Source of the DNA: Pantoea sp. 18069
GTDB taxonomy: Bacteria > Pseudomonadota > Gammaproteobacteria > Burkholderiales > Burkholderiaceae_C
Reading direction: 5' to 3'
Assembly (NCBI RefSeq): GCF_902706035.1
Contig: NZ_CACSJA010000005.1
Location: 124,001 to 188,000 of the forward strand
DNA length: 64,000 nt
Position numbers and translations under genes: made by a program. Below are positions 43,202 through 52,130 of this stretch, piece by piece; position 1 is the first letter of the stretch; each line of letters opens with the position of its first letter. The notes beneath the pieces are model-generated. The model had not been told where the DNA came from. It ran no database searches and saw only the letters and a list, made by a program, of their open reading frames with translations.

Positions 43202-43636
43202 ATGAGATTTCTACACACGATGCTGCGCGTTGGCAACCTTCAACGCTCGATTGATTTCTACACCCAGGTGCTGGGCATGCAACTGCTGCGCACTTCCGAA
43301 AACAGCGAATACAAGTATTCGCTGGCGTTTCTGGGCTTTGACGGCGGCAATCCTGGCCAGGCCGAGATCGAGCTGACCTACAACTGGGGCACGGAAAGCT
43401 ATGAGCTCGGCACGGCCTATGGCCATGTGGCCCTGGGCGTGGCCGATGCCTACGCGGCCTGCGAGAAGATCAAGGCCGCGGGCGGCAATGTGACGCGCGA
43501 AGCGGGCCCGGTCAAGGGTGGCAGCACGGTGATTGCATTCGTCACGGATCCGGACGGGTACAAGATTGAATTGATACAGGAGAATTCGCGCGCGCATGCG
43601 GGCGGCTCCGGCGTCGACCCGCTGCGCGCGAGCTGA
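43202..43636 (+). CDS. gloA: Lactoylglutathione lyase (glyoxalase I)
   Basis: A 144-residue glyoxalase I that isomerises the methylglyoxal-glutathione adduct to S-lactoylglutathione. Metal ligands follow the E. coli pattern: His5 ([10 protein letters not shown]), Glu near 57 (AEIELTYN), His near 75 (AYGHVALGV) and Glu near 123 (YKIELIQEN). The start at 43202 is fixed by the first ligand. Its length matches the short, Ni-type enzyme, with a C-terminal extension of about 14 residues. Confidence 0.95.
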   Translation: MRFLHTMLRVGNLQRSIDFYTQVLGMQLLRTSENSEYKYSLAFLGFDGGNPGQAEIELTYNWGTESYELGTAYGHVALGVADAYAACEKIKAAGGNVTREAGPVKGGSTVIAFVTDPDGYKIELIQENSRAHAGGSGVDPLRAS

Positions 43637-43729
43637 TTCGCCATTGATGCCTGGCACCGCCGCAGCCACCAAAGGCTGCGGCAGGTGCCATTGGCTTCGG
43701 GCCCATGTCCCGCCGTGCACAATGGCGGC

Positions 43730-44377
43730 ATGAGCCAAATCTCTTCTTCCATTGCCGATCTGCGCAAAAGCTATGAGCGCGCGGAACTCAGCGAAGACGC
43801 TTCGCACGCCAACCCCATGCAGCAGTTCGACCAGTGGCTGCAGGAGGCGGTGAATGCCCAGGTACCCGAGCCCAATGCGATGACGCTGGCGACCGTGGGC
43901 CCGGACCAGCGCCCGAGCACGCGCATCGTGCTGATCAAGGGCTATGACGAGCATGGCATCGTCTGGTACACCAACTACGACAGCCGCAAGGGCCGTGAGC
44001 TCGAGGGCAATCCGTTCGCGGCGCTGCAATTCCACTGGGTGGAGCTCGAACGTGTGGTCCGCATCGAAGGCCGCGTCGAGAAAGTCAGCGCGCAGGAAAG
44101 CGACGCCTATTTCCAAAGCCGCCCGCTGGACTCGCGCATTGGCGCCTGGGCCAGCCCGCAAAGCCAGGTCATTTCGGGCCGCAGCGTGCTCGTGGCCAAT
44201 GCGGCGCGCTACGGTGCGCAGTTCCTGCTGTCGCCTCCCCGGCCGCCGCACTGGGGCGGTTTTCGCCTTGTGCCCGAGCGTTTCGAGTTCTGGCAGGGCC
44301 GCAAAAGCCGGCTGCACGACCGCCTGCGCTACCGCCTGGACAACGGCCAATGGAGGCGCGAGCGGCTTGCGCCCTGA
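43730..44377 (+). CDS. pdxH: Pyridoxamine 5'-phosphate oxidase
   Basis: A 215-residue FMN enzyme that makes pyridoxal phosphate from pyridoxine or pyridoxamine phosphate. Diagnostic blocks: [40 protein letters not shown] (FMN contacts), [13 protein letters not shown] and the C-terminal signature [15 protein letters not shown]...RRERLAP. Length and start are those of the family. Confidence 0.96.
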   Translation: MSQISSSIADLRKSYERAELSEDASHANPMQQFDQWLQEAVNAQVPEPNAMTLATVGPDQRPSTRIVLIKGYDEHGIVWYTNYDSRKGRELEGNPFAALQFHWVELERVVRIEGRVEKVSAQESDAYFQSRPLDSRIGAWASPQSQVISGRSVLVANAARYGAQFLLSPPRPPHWGGFRLVPERFEFWQGRKSRLHDRLRYRLDNGQWRRERLAP

Positions 44378-44488
44378 ACTGTGAATGGGCATGGAACACG
44401 CCCTTCCCATTGACAAGCCATGTACTCGCGCATGGCATTTTTTCTCGCACTTGATGCCTTATCATCACATGTAAGTTACATTCATTGA

Positions 44489-45565
44489 ATGACGAAAGAA
44501 ACGCTGGCGCCTGATTTGAAAAACTGCGTGCAATCTTCGATGCTGCCCGACGCCACGGCCGCCTTTGCCCATTGGCAGCAGGCCGAGCTGGGCCACGAGG
44601 AAGATGAGGCTGAAATACCAGACGCCGAACGGCTCGGTACCGGCTATGCGCTCGTATGGAATGCCTGGGCTTTGCAGCTGCAAGGCAACGCGTGCACGGA
44701 TCGCAGCGCCCCGCCCGCCTCTGCAGCCAAGGCCTGGCACGAGGCCACGGCCGAAGATGTCGCCCGTTTCCTGCAGATACGCCCCGGCCAGCGCGCCCAC
44801 CACCAGCCCGGGCGCCAGATCAGCGAAGTCACGCGCCGGCGCTACTGGCGCCTGCTCGATCGCATCTATGCCCATGCATTGCTCCAGGGCTGGGTCGCCT
44901 GCAACCCCGTGCAGGCGGTCCATCCCATCGAACGCCCTGCGCCCGAGCAGCCCACGGGCCATATGCTGCCACCGGCGCTGTGGAAGGCCCTGCCCCGCCA
45001 TTTCCCCGGCAGCGATGATTTGCAAGGCGCACGCGACCAGGCGGTATTGCGGCTGCTGTATGACCTCGCGCTCGCGCCCGAGGAAGTGAGGCTGCTGACG
45101 CTCGCGTCGCTGCGCAATGCGCGGCTCGCCGCGCTGGCCACCGCGCAAAAACCGTGTTTCATACAGATAGAAGGCACGCGCGCAGCGCAAAACCGCTGCC
45201 TTGCCCTGCCCCCGACCACGCAAGCCGCGCTGACCGCATGGCTGGCGTTCCGGCGCAAGAGCGGCACGCCCGCGGGCACGCATGCGCCGCTGTTCGAATC
45301 GCGCAAAGGCGGTCCACTGAGCATTCGCGCGCTGTTCCATATCGCGTCCAAGACGATTGCGCTGGCCCAGCAGGCAAGCCGGGACCGCGCCCTGCCGCTG
45401 GCCCGCATGGGGCCGCAGGTCATTCGCAACACCGCCATCGTGCACTGGCTGCACGCTGGCGTGGCGCCGTCCGAGGTGGTGCAGCGCATAGGCGTAGAGC
45501 ATCCGCGCGCGCTTGCGCATCTGCAGCATTGCGTCGATGCGCTGCAGCCCATCAGGCTGTCGTAA
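44489..45565 (+). CDS. Tyrosine-recombinase-like protein, catalytic residues apparently lost
   Basis: A 358-residue protein with the two-domain plan of phage-type integrases: a core-binding part (RQISEVTRRRYWRLLDRIYAHALL...NPV) and a catalytic-like part. But the first Arg position reads YDLALAPEEVRLLTL instead of TGLRxSE, the HxLR box reads GPQVIRNTAIVHWL with Gln for His, and the end reads GVEHPRALAHLQHCVD, where the nucleophile Tyr is expected. One Arg and one His remain. It may bind DNA without cutting, or be a decayed integrase; the frame is complete. A TGTAA-G-TTACA palindrome lies nine bases upstream (44470-44480). Confidence 0.75.
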   Translation: MTKETLAPDLKNCVQSSMLPDATAAFAHWQQAELGHEEDEAEIPDAERLGTGYALVWNAWALQLQGNACTDRSAPPASAAKAWHEATAEDVARFLQIRPGQRAHHQPGRQISEVTRRRYWRLLDRIYAHALLQGWVACNPVQAVHPIERPAPEQPTGHMLPPALWKALPRHFPGSDDLQGARDQAVLRLLYDLALAPEEVRLLTLASLRNARLAALATAQKPCFIQIEGTRAAQNRCLALPPTTQAALTAWLAFRRKSGTPAGTHAPLFESRKGGPLSIRALFHIASKTIALAQQASRDRALPLARMGPQVIRNTAIVHWLHAGVAPSEVVQRIGVEHPRALAHLQHCVDALQPIRLS

Positions 45566-45582
45566 GTGCCTTTTTTGCCAAA

Positions 45583-45598
45583 CTGTACAAATATACAG
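45583..45598. promoter_or_regulatory. LexA (SOS) box-like site
   Basis: CTGT-ACAAATAT-ACAG fits the CTGT-N8-ACAG form of the LexA box, with A/T-rich spacing and symmetric flanks (AACTGT...ACAGTT). It lies 17 bases after the recombinase-like gene and 180 bases from the end of the znuD-like gene, both of which point toward it, so no normal start codon follows it. Confidence 0.5.
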
Positions 45599-45775
45599 TT
45601 ACGGAAAAATCGGCACCAAGGCGCAGACCCTGGAGCTTGCGGACCTTTGAATGGCTCAACGGCCGTCCATCCTTAAGCGCAGCCCTTGGACGTGTTCGGG
45701 GAGAACGGCCGGGGCATCCCATCGTTCCGCGCCCGGCACCTATCGAAGGGGCGAAGGGCTCTTCAGAGGATTGGC

Positions 45776-47869
45776 TTAGAAGTCCATCTTCACGCCCACG
45801 GTGATGTTGCGCCCCATCAGCGGCGCGGCCGACTTGATGAACGAGGTATGGGCATAGGCCAGGCGATCGCTCAGGTTGCGCGCCTTGACATAGACCTGCC
45901 ACGGCGTGCCGCCCGCGGTGCGCATCTGGTAGCTGGCCGAAAGGTTCAGCATGCCGTAGCCGTCGGTCGTGCTTTCGAAGTCAGCGACGCGGCTTTGCTT
46001 GCCCACCTGGACCCACTCGGCCATGCCCTGCCAGCCGTTCCAGCGTGCATCGACGCGCAGGCCGACGCGCCCCGAAGGAATGCGCGGCAAGGTGGCGCCT
46101 CCATCGAGCCGCGCGCGCACCGTGTCGCCGAACAGCGTCACGCCCCAATGGCTGCCCAGACGCTGGCGCACATGGCCTTCCAAGCCGGTAAAACGCGCAT
46201 CGGCCTGGCTGTACTGCAGCAGTTGCAAGCCGTCGTGCTCGTCAAGCGTGCGGCCGTAGATATAGTTGCCCACGCGGTGCTGGAAGGCGCTGACGCCGAA
46301 GGTGGTTGGCCCCGCAGTCTTGCGCAGCGACAGGTCCCAGGCCTTGGACTTCTCGCGCTGCAGGTCGGCATTGCCGCGCTCATAGGTCGACGTCGCCATG
46401 TGCAGGCCCTTGGCATAGAGTTCCTCCACGGTCGGCAGGCGGCTCGAATGGGTCAGCGACGACGCGAGCTGGTAGCCCGGTGCCAGCTGCCAGACCGCGC
46501 CCAGCGAAGCCGACGTGCCGCTGTGCTTGCGCTCTATGCCTGACGTCAGCGCCTCGGCCGTCTGGCGCTCGTGGCGCAGCGCGGCTTCGAAGCGCCAGTC
46601 CTGCCAGCGGTACTCTTCCAGGATGAACAGGCTGTTGCGCCGGGTCTCGGTCGGCTGCACATAGGCTTCCTCGCCTACGGCGCTGAACTTGCGGTTCGTG
46701 GTCTGCATGCCGACCACGCCGCGCAGCCCGGCGATCGGCAAATGCTCGATCTCGACGCGCGCATCGTGCGCCTTGTTGCTGAAGGTGGTGGCAATGGCGC
46801 CGTCCTCGATCTCGTCGTGGCGGTAGTCGGTCAGGCCCGCACGAAAACGCACGGCGGCCACGCCCGTGAAAGGCTGACGCAGCTCGCCGCGCACGTCCAG
46901 CCGCTCGCTCACCATATCCACCACCGGCACTTCGCCCGCATGGTCGTGATCGTGCTCATCGTGGTCATGGCCATCGTGGCTGCCGCAATGCAGGTGGTTG
47001 CCATGGGTATGGCAACCTTCAAAGTCATGGCTGTGGCCCGGCAGGCCGTAGCGCGATGTCTGGCGGGTATAGGCCGCGCCCAGATAGCCTTGCGTGCCTA
47101 TCCACGACAGCCCCAGGCTGCCGGTGTCGCCGCGGTTGAAGCTGCCGCCCACGCGCGCGCCGTCGGCCCAGCCGCTGCCCACGCGGTAGTCGCCCGCGTC
47201 GCGCGTCAGGCCCTCGACATGCACCGCGACCTGGCCCGCGCCGCCGGTCAGCGAGAACGCGCCGGCCTTCTCCCTGGCGCCGCTGCCGTAGCGCATTTCG
47301 GCGCTGCCTTCGTAGCCTTTTTCAGGAATCTTCGTGGGGATCTTGTTGTCGAGGATATTGACCACGCCGCCCATGGCGCCGCCGCCGTGGATCAGCGCCG
47401 AAGGGCCGCGCAGCACTTCGACCTGGGTGGCCAGCATGGGCTCCATGGCCACCGCATGGTCGGGGCTGATCGATGACGCATCGTGCAGCTCGGCGCCGTC
47501 GCTGAGGATCTTCACGCGCGGGCCGTCCATGCCGCGGATGATGGGACGGCTCGCGCCCGCGCCGAAATGGCTGGCATGGATGCCGGGCTCGCCGCCCAGC
47601 GTCTCGCCCAGCGTGGCTTCGCGGCGCAGGACCAGCTCCTGGCCTTCGAGAATGCTGGCGGGCGTGGTCATCTCGCTGCCCGATTGGCCCAGGCCCGAAG
47701 CCGAGACCCTGACTTCGGACAGAGCGGTTTCAGCCGCGGCCGGCACCACGGTCTGCGCCGAGGCCAGGCCCGAAAATGCCAAGGCAGCCAGCGTGGCACA
47801 GGCCAGGGCGACCGGTGTGGGGCGCTGGAATGCGGAAAAGTCACCCCGAGGGGATTGGATGCGGTGCAT
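45776..47869 (-). CDS. znuD: TonB-dependent zinc receptor, ZnuD-like
   Basis: A 697-residue outer-membrane receptor. A signal peptide (to SGLASAQ) leads to the plug domain (SEVRVSASGLGQSGSEMTTP, IRGMDGPRVKILSDG, VEVLRGPSALIHGGGAMGGVVNIL) and a beta barrel that ends in aromatic Phe (GVKMDF). An extracellular loop at about residues 280-313 is crowded with His and Asp (CHTHGNHLHCGSHDGHDHD), as in Neisseria ZnuD. With zur upstream, zinc is the likely cargo. Start at 47869 chosen from the signal peptide. Confidence 0.9.
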   Translation of the reverse strand: MHRIQSPRGDFSAFQRPTPVALACATLAALAFSGLASAQTVVPAAAETALSEVRVSASGLGQSGSEMTTPASILEGQELVLRREATLGETLGGEPGIHASHFGAGASRPIIRGMDGPRVKILSDGAELHDASSISPDHAVAMEPMLATQVEVLRGPSALIHGGGAMGGVVNILDNKIPTKIPEKGYEGSAEMRYGSGAREKAGAFSLTGGAGQVAVHVEGLTRDAGDYRVGSGWADGARVGGSFNRGDTGSLGLSWIGTQGYLGAAYTRQTSRYGLPGHSHDFEGCHTHGNHLHCGSHDGHDHDEHDHDHAGEVPVVDMVSERLDVRGELRQPFTGVAAVRFRAGLTDYRHDEIEDGAIATTFSNKAHDARVEIEHLPIAGLRGVVGMQTTNRKFSAVGEEAYVQPTETRRNSLFILEEYRWQDWRFEAALRHERQTAEALTSGIERKHSGTSASLGAVWQLAPGYQLASSLTHSSRLPTVEELYAKGLHMATSTYERGNADLQREKSKAWDLSLRKTAGPTTFGVSAFQHRVGNYIYGRTLDEHDGLQLLQYSQADARFTGLEGHVRQRLGSHWGVTLFGDTVRARLDGGATLPRIPSGRVGLRVDARWNGWQGMAEWVQVGKQSRVADFESTTDGYGMLNLSASYQMRTAGGTPWQVYVKARNLSDRLAYAHTSFIKSAAPLMGRNITVGVKMDF

Positions 47870-48085
47870 GGGAACGCTTTCTAAACAGGCACGGCGGCGC
47901 GCCGGTGGGAAGCAATCCACCGGACGCGCTGCGCCGGCGCAGGCCAGTGCCTGCGCAAAAAAATCAGGAGAACAGGGGATGGGGTCCTGCCCAGGCCAGT
48001 GCGCGTTGACGGCAAGCCGCACAGCGCAAAGGCATGGACCGGGCAGTAAGGGCGAACGCTGCGGCCAGGCCCAGCGTTGCCCGGA

Positions 48086-48544
48086 TCAGGCAGCGCCGGG
48101 AGGCGCGCGCGGATCGAAGAAAGCGGCGGAACCGGCGGACGCGGTTCGGCCCGGCACATGGCGCGGAGGCTCCTGGGGCAAGGCCGCAGGCAAGGGCTGG
48201 CCGGCCGCAGGTGGACTGGCCCAGGCATTGAGCTGATCGTGCAGCTGGCAGTCGGCCTGGCCGTGGCCGGAGAACAGCGCCGCCAGCCATGCGCCGCATG
48301 CACTCTCGCCAGCCCCGTTCTGCACCTGCGCACCCGCGTGGGAATGCGCATGGCCCGGCGCGAGTTGCCCCTGCCACGCCGGCGGGTGCAGCACCTGGTG
48401 GATGCGCCCCAGCGCGGGCGCGAACAGCATCGCCAGCACCAGCCACCACAGCAGCCGCTGCGCGCCCGCGCGGCCACCCGCCCAGGCGGGCGCAGCGGCG
48501 CGCTTGCGTGCAGCAGGGCGCAGATGGGGCAAAGGCGAGCGCAT
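48086..48544 (-). CDS. Conserved hypothetical membrane-anchored protein of the zinc group
   Basis: A 152-residue protein with one hydrophobic segment (LLWWLVLAMLFAPALG, residues 30-45) followed by HQVLHPP, a His-rich run (GHAHSHAG), and CGAWLAALFSGHGQADCQLHDQL. The layout resembles DUF2946-like exported proteins that lie beside metal receptors; this family link is tentative. A periplasmic metal-binding role is inferred from the histidines and cysteines and from its place between zur and the znuD-like gene. Confidence 0.65.
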   Translation of the reverse strand: MRSPLPHLRPAARKRAAAPAWAGGRAGAQRLLWWLVLAMLFAPALGRIHQVLHPPAWQGQLAPGHAHSHAGAQVQNGAGESACGAWLAALFSGHGQADCQLHDQLNAWASPPAAGQPLPAALPQEPPRHVPGRTASAGSAAFFDPRAPPGAA

Positions 48545-48605
48545 GAAGGCTAGACAGGCAAAGGAAGTTTCAGTTCAGGAACGCGCCAAGAACGTGTTCA
48601 CGATC

Positions 48606-48881
48606 TCAGTGCGCGTGGCGCATGCCGCAATACTTGCCGATGGCCAGGCCCTTGCAGGCCTGCAGCAATTCCTTCTGGCAGACCGCATGGGCCTTGCCCG
48701 AGGCCAGGCACTGGGCCGCGGCCTGGTGCGCGGCCGCCATCGCCTGGTGGCGTTCGATGTCGACCTTCAATTCCTTGGCAGTGTGCTTGTCCTTGCCATC
48801 GTGGTCATGGGCCTGCGCCACAGGCAGCACCGACAGGCTCAAGGCGGCAAACAACAGGGCGGCGGTACGCAGGACGTTCAT
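48606..48881 (-). CDS. Small periplasmic His-rich protein
   Basis: A 91-residue protein with a signal peptide (MNVLRTAALLFAALSLSVLPVAQA) whose mature start is HDHDGKDKH. It contains three cysteine sites (AQCLASGKAHAVCQ, ACKGLAIGKYCG) and ends MRHAH. It lies 43 bases downstream of zur, before the other zinc-group genes. A periplasmic zinc buffer or carrier is likely but not shown. Confidence 0.75.
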   Translation of the reverse strand: MNVLRTAALLFAALSLSVLPVAQAHDHDGKDKHTAKELKVDIERHQAMAAAHQAAAQCLASGKAHAVCQKELLQACKGLAIGKYCGMRHAH

Positions 48882-48924
48882 GGCAGATCTTTCAGGACAG
48901 GAGAGTAAGGAAACTGGGGGCGGA

Positions 48925-49395
48925 TCAGGAAGCTGCATGCATGGCATCGGGTGTCTGGACACAGCCGGCGCAGCGGCCGCGCACGGCCAGGTCCAGGCGC
49001 AGCTCTTCGTGGCCTGCGGCCTGCAGCTCCTGGCGCAGCGCGCGCAACGCGGTCTGCAGCCGGGCCTGGTGGCCCGCAAGCCGGAATTGCTGGTGACAGC
49101 CGTCGCATTCGAAACGCGGCGCCTGGCCGCCCGCATCTGCCCCCGAAGGCATGTAGCGCGCAATCCGGTCGGCATCGACGCTGCGCTGCAGCAGGCCGGC
49201 CGCATGCAGCTTGTTCAGCAGGCGGTAGACCGTGACACGGTTGACGGCGATGCCCTGGGCCTGGAGGCTGCGCTCGACATCGGCTTCGCTGACCACGGCG
49301 TCGGGGCGCGCGGCAAACAGCGCCAGCACGGCCTGGCTGGCGCGCGTGGAGCGCATTCCGGCAGGCAGGGTCAGGGGAGCGTTGGCGATGGGCAT
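48925..49395 (-). CDS. zur: Fur-family regulator, Zur-like
   Basis: A 156-residue Fur-fold repressor. The winged helix includes VNRVTVYRLLNKLHAAGLLQ, and the structural zinc site is given by two CxxC motifs (FECDGCHQQF, GRCAGC). The His-rich regulatory motif of ferric Fur is reduced, which with the neighbouring ZnuD-like receptor points to zinc sensing. It is first in a leftward group with two small metal-site proteins and the receptor. Confidence 0.85.
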   Translation of the reverse strand: MPIANAPLTLPAGMRSTRASQAVLALFAARPDAVVSEADVERSLQAQGIAVNRVTVYRLLNKLHAAGLLQRSVDADRIARYMPSGADAGGQAPRFECDGCHQQFRLAGHQARLQTALRALRQELQAAGHEELRLDLAVRGRCAGCVQTPDAMHAAS

Positions 49396-49468
49396 GGGCG
49401 AAAAACAGGCGGGTCCGCGGACGTGAATACAAAAATCACGGTTGCCGCACGCGCCGAAACGCAGACAC

Positions 49469-49489
49469 TAACGCAACCGCGTTGCATTA
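49469..49489. promoter_or_regulatory. Palindrome upstream of zur, possible Zur box
   Basis: A 21-base near-palindrome with perfect GCAAC-CGC-GTTGC core and TAA/TTA ends (17 of 21 symmetric positions), 74 bases before the zur start. It would place Zur at its own operon promoter. It is not a close match to the AT-rich enterobacterial Zur box, so the assignment is tentative. Confidence 0.4.
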
Positions 49490-49557
49490 TGCCCAGTTTT
49501 TGCCAGATTTTTTACAAATACCGGACGCGCGCGCCGCACGCCCGGTGGACGCTGTCG

Positions 49558-50091
49558 TCAGGCCTCCGGTTTCATCCACTGCGCAAAGCGCTTGCGGAAT
49601 TTCTGCACCTTGGGGCTCACGACAAACGCGCAGTAGCCCTGCTCCGGGTGCTGGCGGAAGTAATCCTGGTGGTAGTCCTCGGCCGGCCAGTAGCTTTGCA
49701 GCGCCAGCACTTCGGTCACAATGGCCCCGCCCGCCTCGGGCGCGAGTTCGGCGATGACGCCGCGCGCAACTTCGCCCTGCAGCGCATCGACGAAATAGAT
49801 GCCGCTGCGGTATTGCGTGCCGACATCGTTGCCCTGGCGATTGAGGGTGGTGGGATCGTGGGTCGCGAAAAAGATCTCGAGCAGCTGCCGCAGGCCGATG
49901 ATCTGCGGGTCGAATACCAGACGCACGACTTCGGCGTGGCCGGTCGTGCCTTCACAGATCTGCTCATAGCTGGGATTGTCGACATGGCCGTTGGCATAGC
50001 CGCTTTGCACGTCGATCACGCCGCGCACCCGATCGAACACGGCTTCGGTGCACCAGAAGCAGCCGCCCGCGAGGTAAATGATTTCTTGCAT
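49558..50091 (-). CDS. msrA: Peptide methionine sulfoxide reductase MsrA
   Basis: A 177-residue repair enzyme for oxidised methionine (S-sulfoxide). The active-site motif GGCFWC is at residues 9-14 with Cys11 the nucleophile, and GYANGHVDNPSYEQICEGTTGHAEV is the family core. C-terminal resolving cysteine is in QGYCAFVV. Start 50091 removes an upstream extension without family sequence. It lies divergent from the tetR gene. Confidence 0.96.
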   Translation of the reverse strand: MQEIIYLAGGCFWCTEAVFDRVRGVIDVQSGYANGHVDNPSYEQICEGTTGHAEVVRLVFDPQIIGLRQLLEIFFATHDPTTLNRQGNDVGTQYRSGIYFVDALQGEVARGVIAELAPEAGGAIVTEVLALQSYWPAEDYHQDYFRQHPEQGYCAFVVSPKVQKFRKRFAQWMKPEA

Positions 50092-50178
50092 GGCGTTCTT
50101 GTACACCATTGCATGCGGCCGCGCTGCATGCAACCTCGCATGGCGCATGGATTGACGCTCGCAAAGGGCGTGGCTATA

Positions 50179-50200
50179 TTAATAACCAATCAGTCATTAA
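50179..50200. promoter_or_regulatory. Likely TetR operator/promoter
   Basis: TTAAT (50179-50183) and ATTAA (50196-50200) flank an AACCAATCAGTC stretch just before the tetR start, in an A+T-rich patch within GC-rich DNA. The sequence AACCAATCAGTCATTAAC is the sort of site bound by TetR regulators of RND pumps. Symmetry is partial, so the exact operator is uncertain. Confidence 0.45.
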
Positions 50201-50201
50201 C

Positions 50202-50918
50202 ATGCCGCATTCCGTTCCCCATCCTGCCTTGCCAATATCCGACGTATCCGAGCCGCAACGCCGCACCCGCCGCAAGAACGCCCGCCCCGGCGAACTGCTG
50301 GCTGCGGCGCTTGACCTGTTCGTCGAGAAAGGCTATGCCGCCACGCGCGTGGAGGAAGTCGCAGCGCGCGCCGGCGTCTCCAAGGGCACGCTGTTTCTCT
50401 ATTTCGCGAGCAAGGAAGAACTGTTCAAGGCCGTGGTGCGCGAGAACATCGCGGGACGCTTTGCGGAATGGCAGCTCGAGCTCGATGTGTTCGAAGGCGA
50501 CAGTGCGGCCTTGCTGCGCCACTGCTATGCAGTCTGGTGGGAGCGCATAGGCAGCACCAAGGCCGCGGGCATCACCAAGCTGATGTGCAGCGAGGCGCGC
50601 AATTTCCCCGCGCTCGCGCATTTCTACCACCAGGAAGTGATGCAGCCGGGCACGGCGCTGGTGCGGCGCATTCTCGAGCGCGGCATCGCGCGCGGTGAAA
50701 TCCGCCCCCTGGACCTGGACACCGGCGTCTACCTGGTGCTCGCGCCGATGATGTTTCTGATGTTCTGGCAGAACTCCATGGCCTGGTGCGTGCCCGCGCG
50801 CCAGGACCAGCAAGCCCAGGCCGCGGACAGCCCCTGCGCCGCCATGCCCTTCAGCCCCGAAGCCTATCTCGAGGCACAGGTGGACAACCTGGTGCGCGGG
50901 CTCACGCTGCGCCCCTGA
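50202..50918 (+). CDS. TetR-family regulator
   Basis: A 238-residue repressor. The HTH is standard (GELLAAALDLFVEKGYAATRVEEVAARAGVSKGTLFLYF, about residues 30-67, given here only as landmark pieces ATRVEEVAARAGVSKGTLFL), followed by a helical ligand domain. It lies 15 bases upstream of the efflux adaptor gene in the same direction, so it likely represses the whole pump operon together with itself. Confidence 0.93.
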   Translation: MPHSVPHPALPISDVSEPQRRTRRKNARPGELLAAALDLFVEKGYAATRVEEVAARAGVSKGTLFLYFASKEELFKAVVRENIAGRFAEWQLELDVFEGDSAALLRHCYAVWWERIGSTKAAGITKLMCSEARNFPALAHFYHQEVMQPGTALVRRILERGIARGEIRPLDLDTGVYLVLAPMMFLMFWQNSMAWCVPARQDQQAQAADSPCAAMPFSPEAYLEAQVDNLVRGLTLRP

Positions 50919-50933
50919 CCCATTCACCCGCCC

Positions 50934-52118
50934 ATGCCACGCCGCAAAGTCCTGCTCCTGGTCATCGTCGCGGCGCTGGCCATATCGATCGCCGTGGGCC
51001 GCGCCCTGCTCGCGCGCAAGCACCAGCAGCAAGCCGTGCAGCAGGCCACCACCGCGGCGCCCTTGCCGCTGCGCCTGCAGCCCGGCGAGGTGCTCACGGT
51101 GCAGCGGCGCGCGTTGCCGCTGGGCGTTCAGATCTCTGGCGTGCTCGAAGCGCTGCAGGTGGCGAGCATCAAGTCCTATGCCGCAGGAACGCTGCAGGAC
51201 CTGGCGGTGCGCGAAGGCGACAGCGTGCAGGCCGGCCAGGTGCTCGCGCGGGTCGACGCCGCGGACGCGAGCGCGCGCCTGCGCCAGGCCCAGCAGGAGG
51301 CCGAGGCGGCGCGCGCCCAGCAGTCGATACAGCAGCGGCTGCACAGCAACAATGAGGCGCTGGTCGCCCAGGGCTTCATTTCGCAGACCGCGCTGCGCAC
51401 TTCCGACGCCAATCTGCAGGCCGCGCAGGCGCAGTATCAGTCGGCCCTCGCCCAGGTCGATGTCGCGCGCAAGGCCGTTGCCGACACCGTGCTGCGCAGC
51501 CCGATTGCGGGCCAGGTCGCGCAGCGCCTGGTCAACAACGGCGAGCGCGTGGCCGTGGAGACCAAGGTGCTGGAAATCGTCGACCTGCGCCAGTTGCAAC
51601 TGCAGGCGCTGCTGCCCCCCGCCGATTCGCTGCAGGTGCGTGTGGGGCAGCAGGCGCGGCTGCGGCTGGACGGCAGTGCCCAGGCGTTCGCGGCCCGCGT
51701 GGTGCGGGTCAGCCCCCTGGCCGACGCCGCGACGCGCAGTGTTGCGGTCTATCTGCAGCTGCAGCCGCCCTCCCCCTCCGACACCCTGGCACCCGTGCTG
51801 CGCCCGGGCATGTTCCTGCAAGGCCAGATCGATCTGGAGACCGGCGCATCGCAGGCGCCGCTGGTGCTTGCGCTCGAAGCGGTGCTGACCGACAAGCCCC
51901 AGCCCTATGTGCAGCTGCTGCAGGCGGCCAACGGCCAGCAGACCATTGCCCACCGCACGGTGAGCGTGGTCGCGCGCGCCTTGGTCGACGGCCAGGCCTG
52001 GGCCGCCATAGAAGGCCTGGCCGAAGGCAGCCAGGTCGTGGCCGCGAGCGCCGGGGCGCTGCGCGAAGGCACGCGGGTGGAGATCGCCACCAGCGCCAGC
52101 ACGCAGTCACCGCACTGA
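50934..52118 (+). CDS. RND efflux periplasmic adaptor (MFP)
   Basis: A 394-residue membrane fusion protein that links the RND pump to an outer-membrane channel. An N-terminal membrane anchor (LLLVIVAALAISIAVGRALL) replaces the lipid anchor of AcrA. The lipoyl halves (IKSYAAGTLQDLAVREGDSV and VLRSPIAGQVAQRLVNNGER) flank an alpha-helical hairpin (about residues 110-170), and a beta-barrel domain follows. It ends 12 bases before the pump gene. Confidence 0.93.
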   Translation: MPRRKVLLLVIVAALAISIAVGRALLARKHQQQAVQQATTAAPLPLRLQPGEVLTVQRRALPLGVQISGVLEALQVASIKSYAAGTLQDLAVREGDSVQAGQVLARVDAADASARLRQAQQEAEAARAQQSIQQRLHSNNEALVAQGFISQTALRTSDANLQAAQAQYQSALAQVDVARKAVADTVLRSPIAGQVAQRLVNNGERVAVETKVLEIVDLRQLQLQALLPPADSLQVRVGQQARLRLDGSAQAFAARVVRVSPLADAATRSVAVYLQLQPPSPSDTLAPVLRPGMFLQGQIDLETGASQAPLVLALEAVLTDKPQPYVQLLQAANGQQTIAHRTVSVVARALVDGQAWAAIEGLAEGSQVVAASAGALREGTRVEIATSASTQSPH

Positions 52119-52130
52119 AGGCCCGGGCAC

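Noticed and set aside
44384..44411. AATGGG...CCCATT inverted repeat after pdxH as a terminator
   Set aside because: The stem is short with a 16-base loop and no T-run, so support is too weak.
45651..45779. A 42-codon frame after the LexA-type box
   Set aside because: It is tempting as an SOS peptide, but it is Arg/Ser/Gly-rich, lacks a ribosome-binding site, is not hydrophobic like known SOS toxins, and runs into the end of the znuD-like gene.
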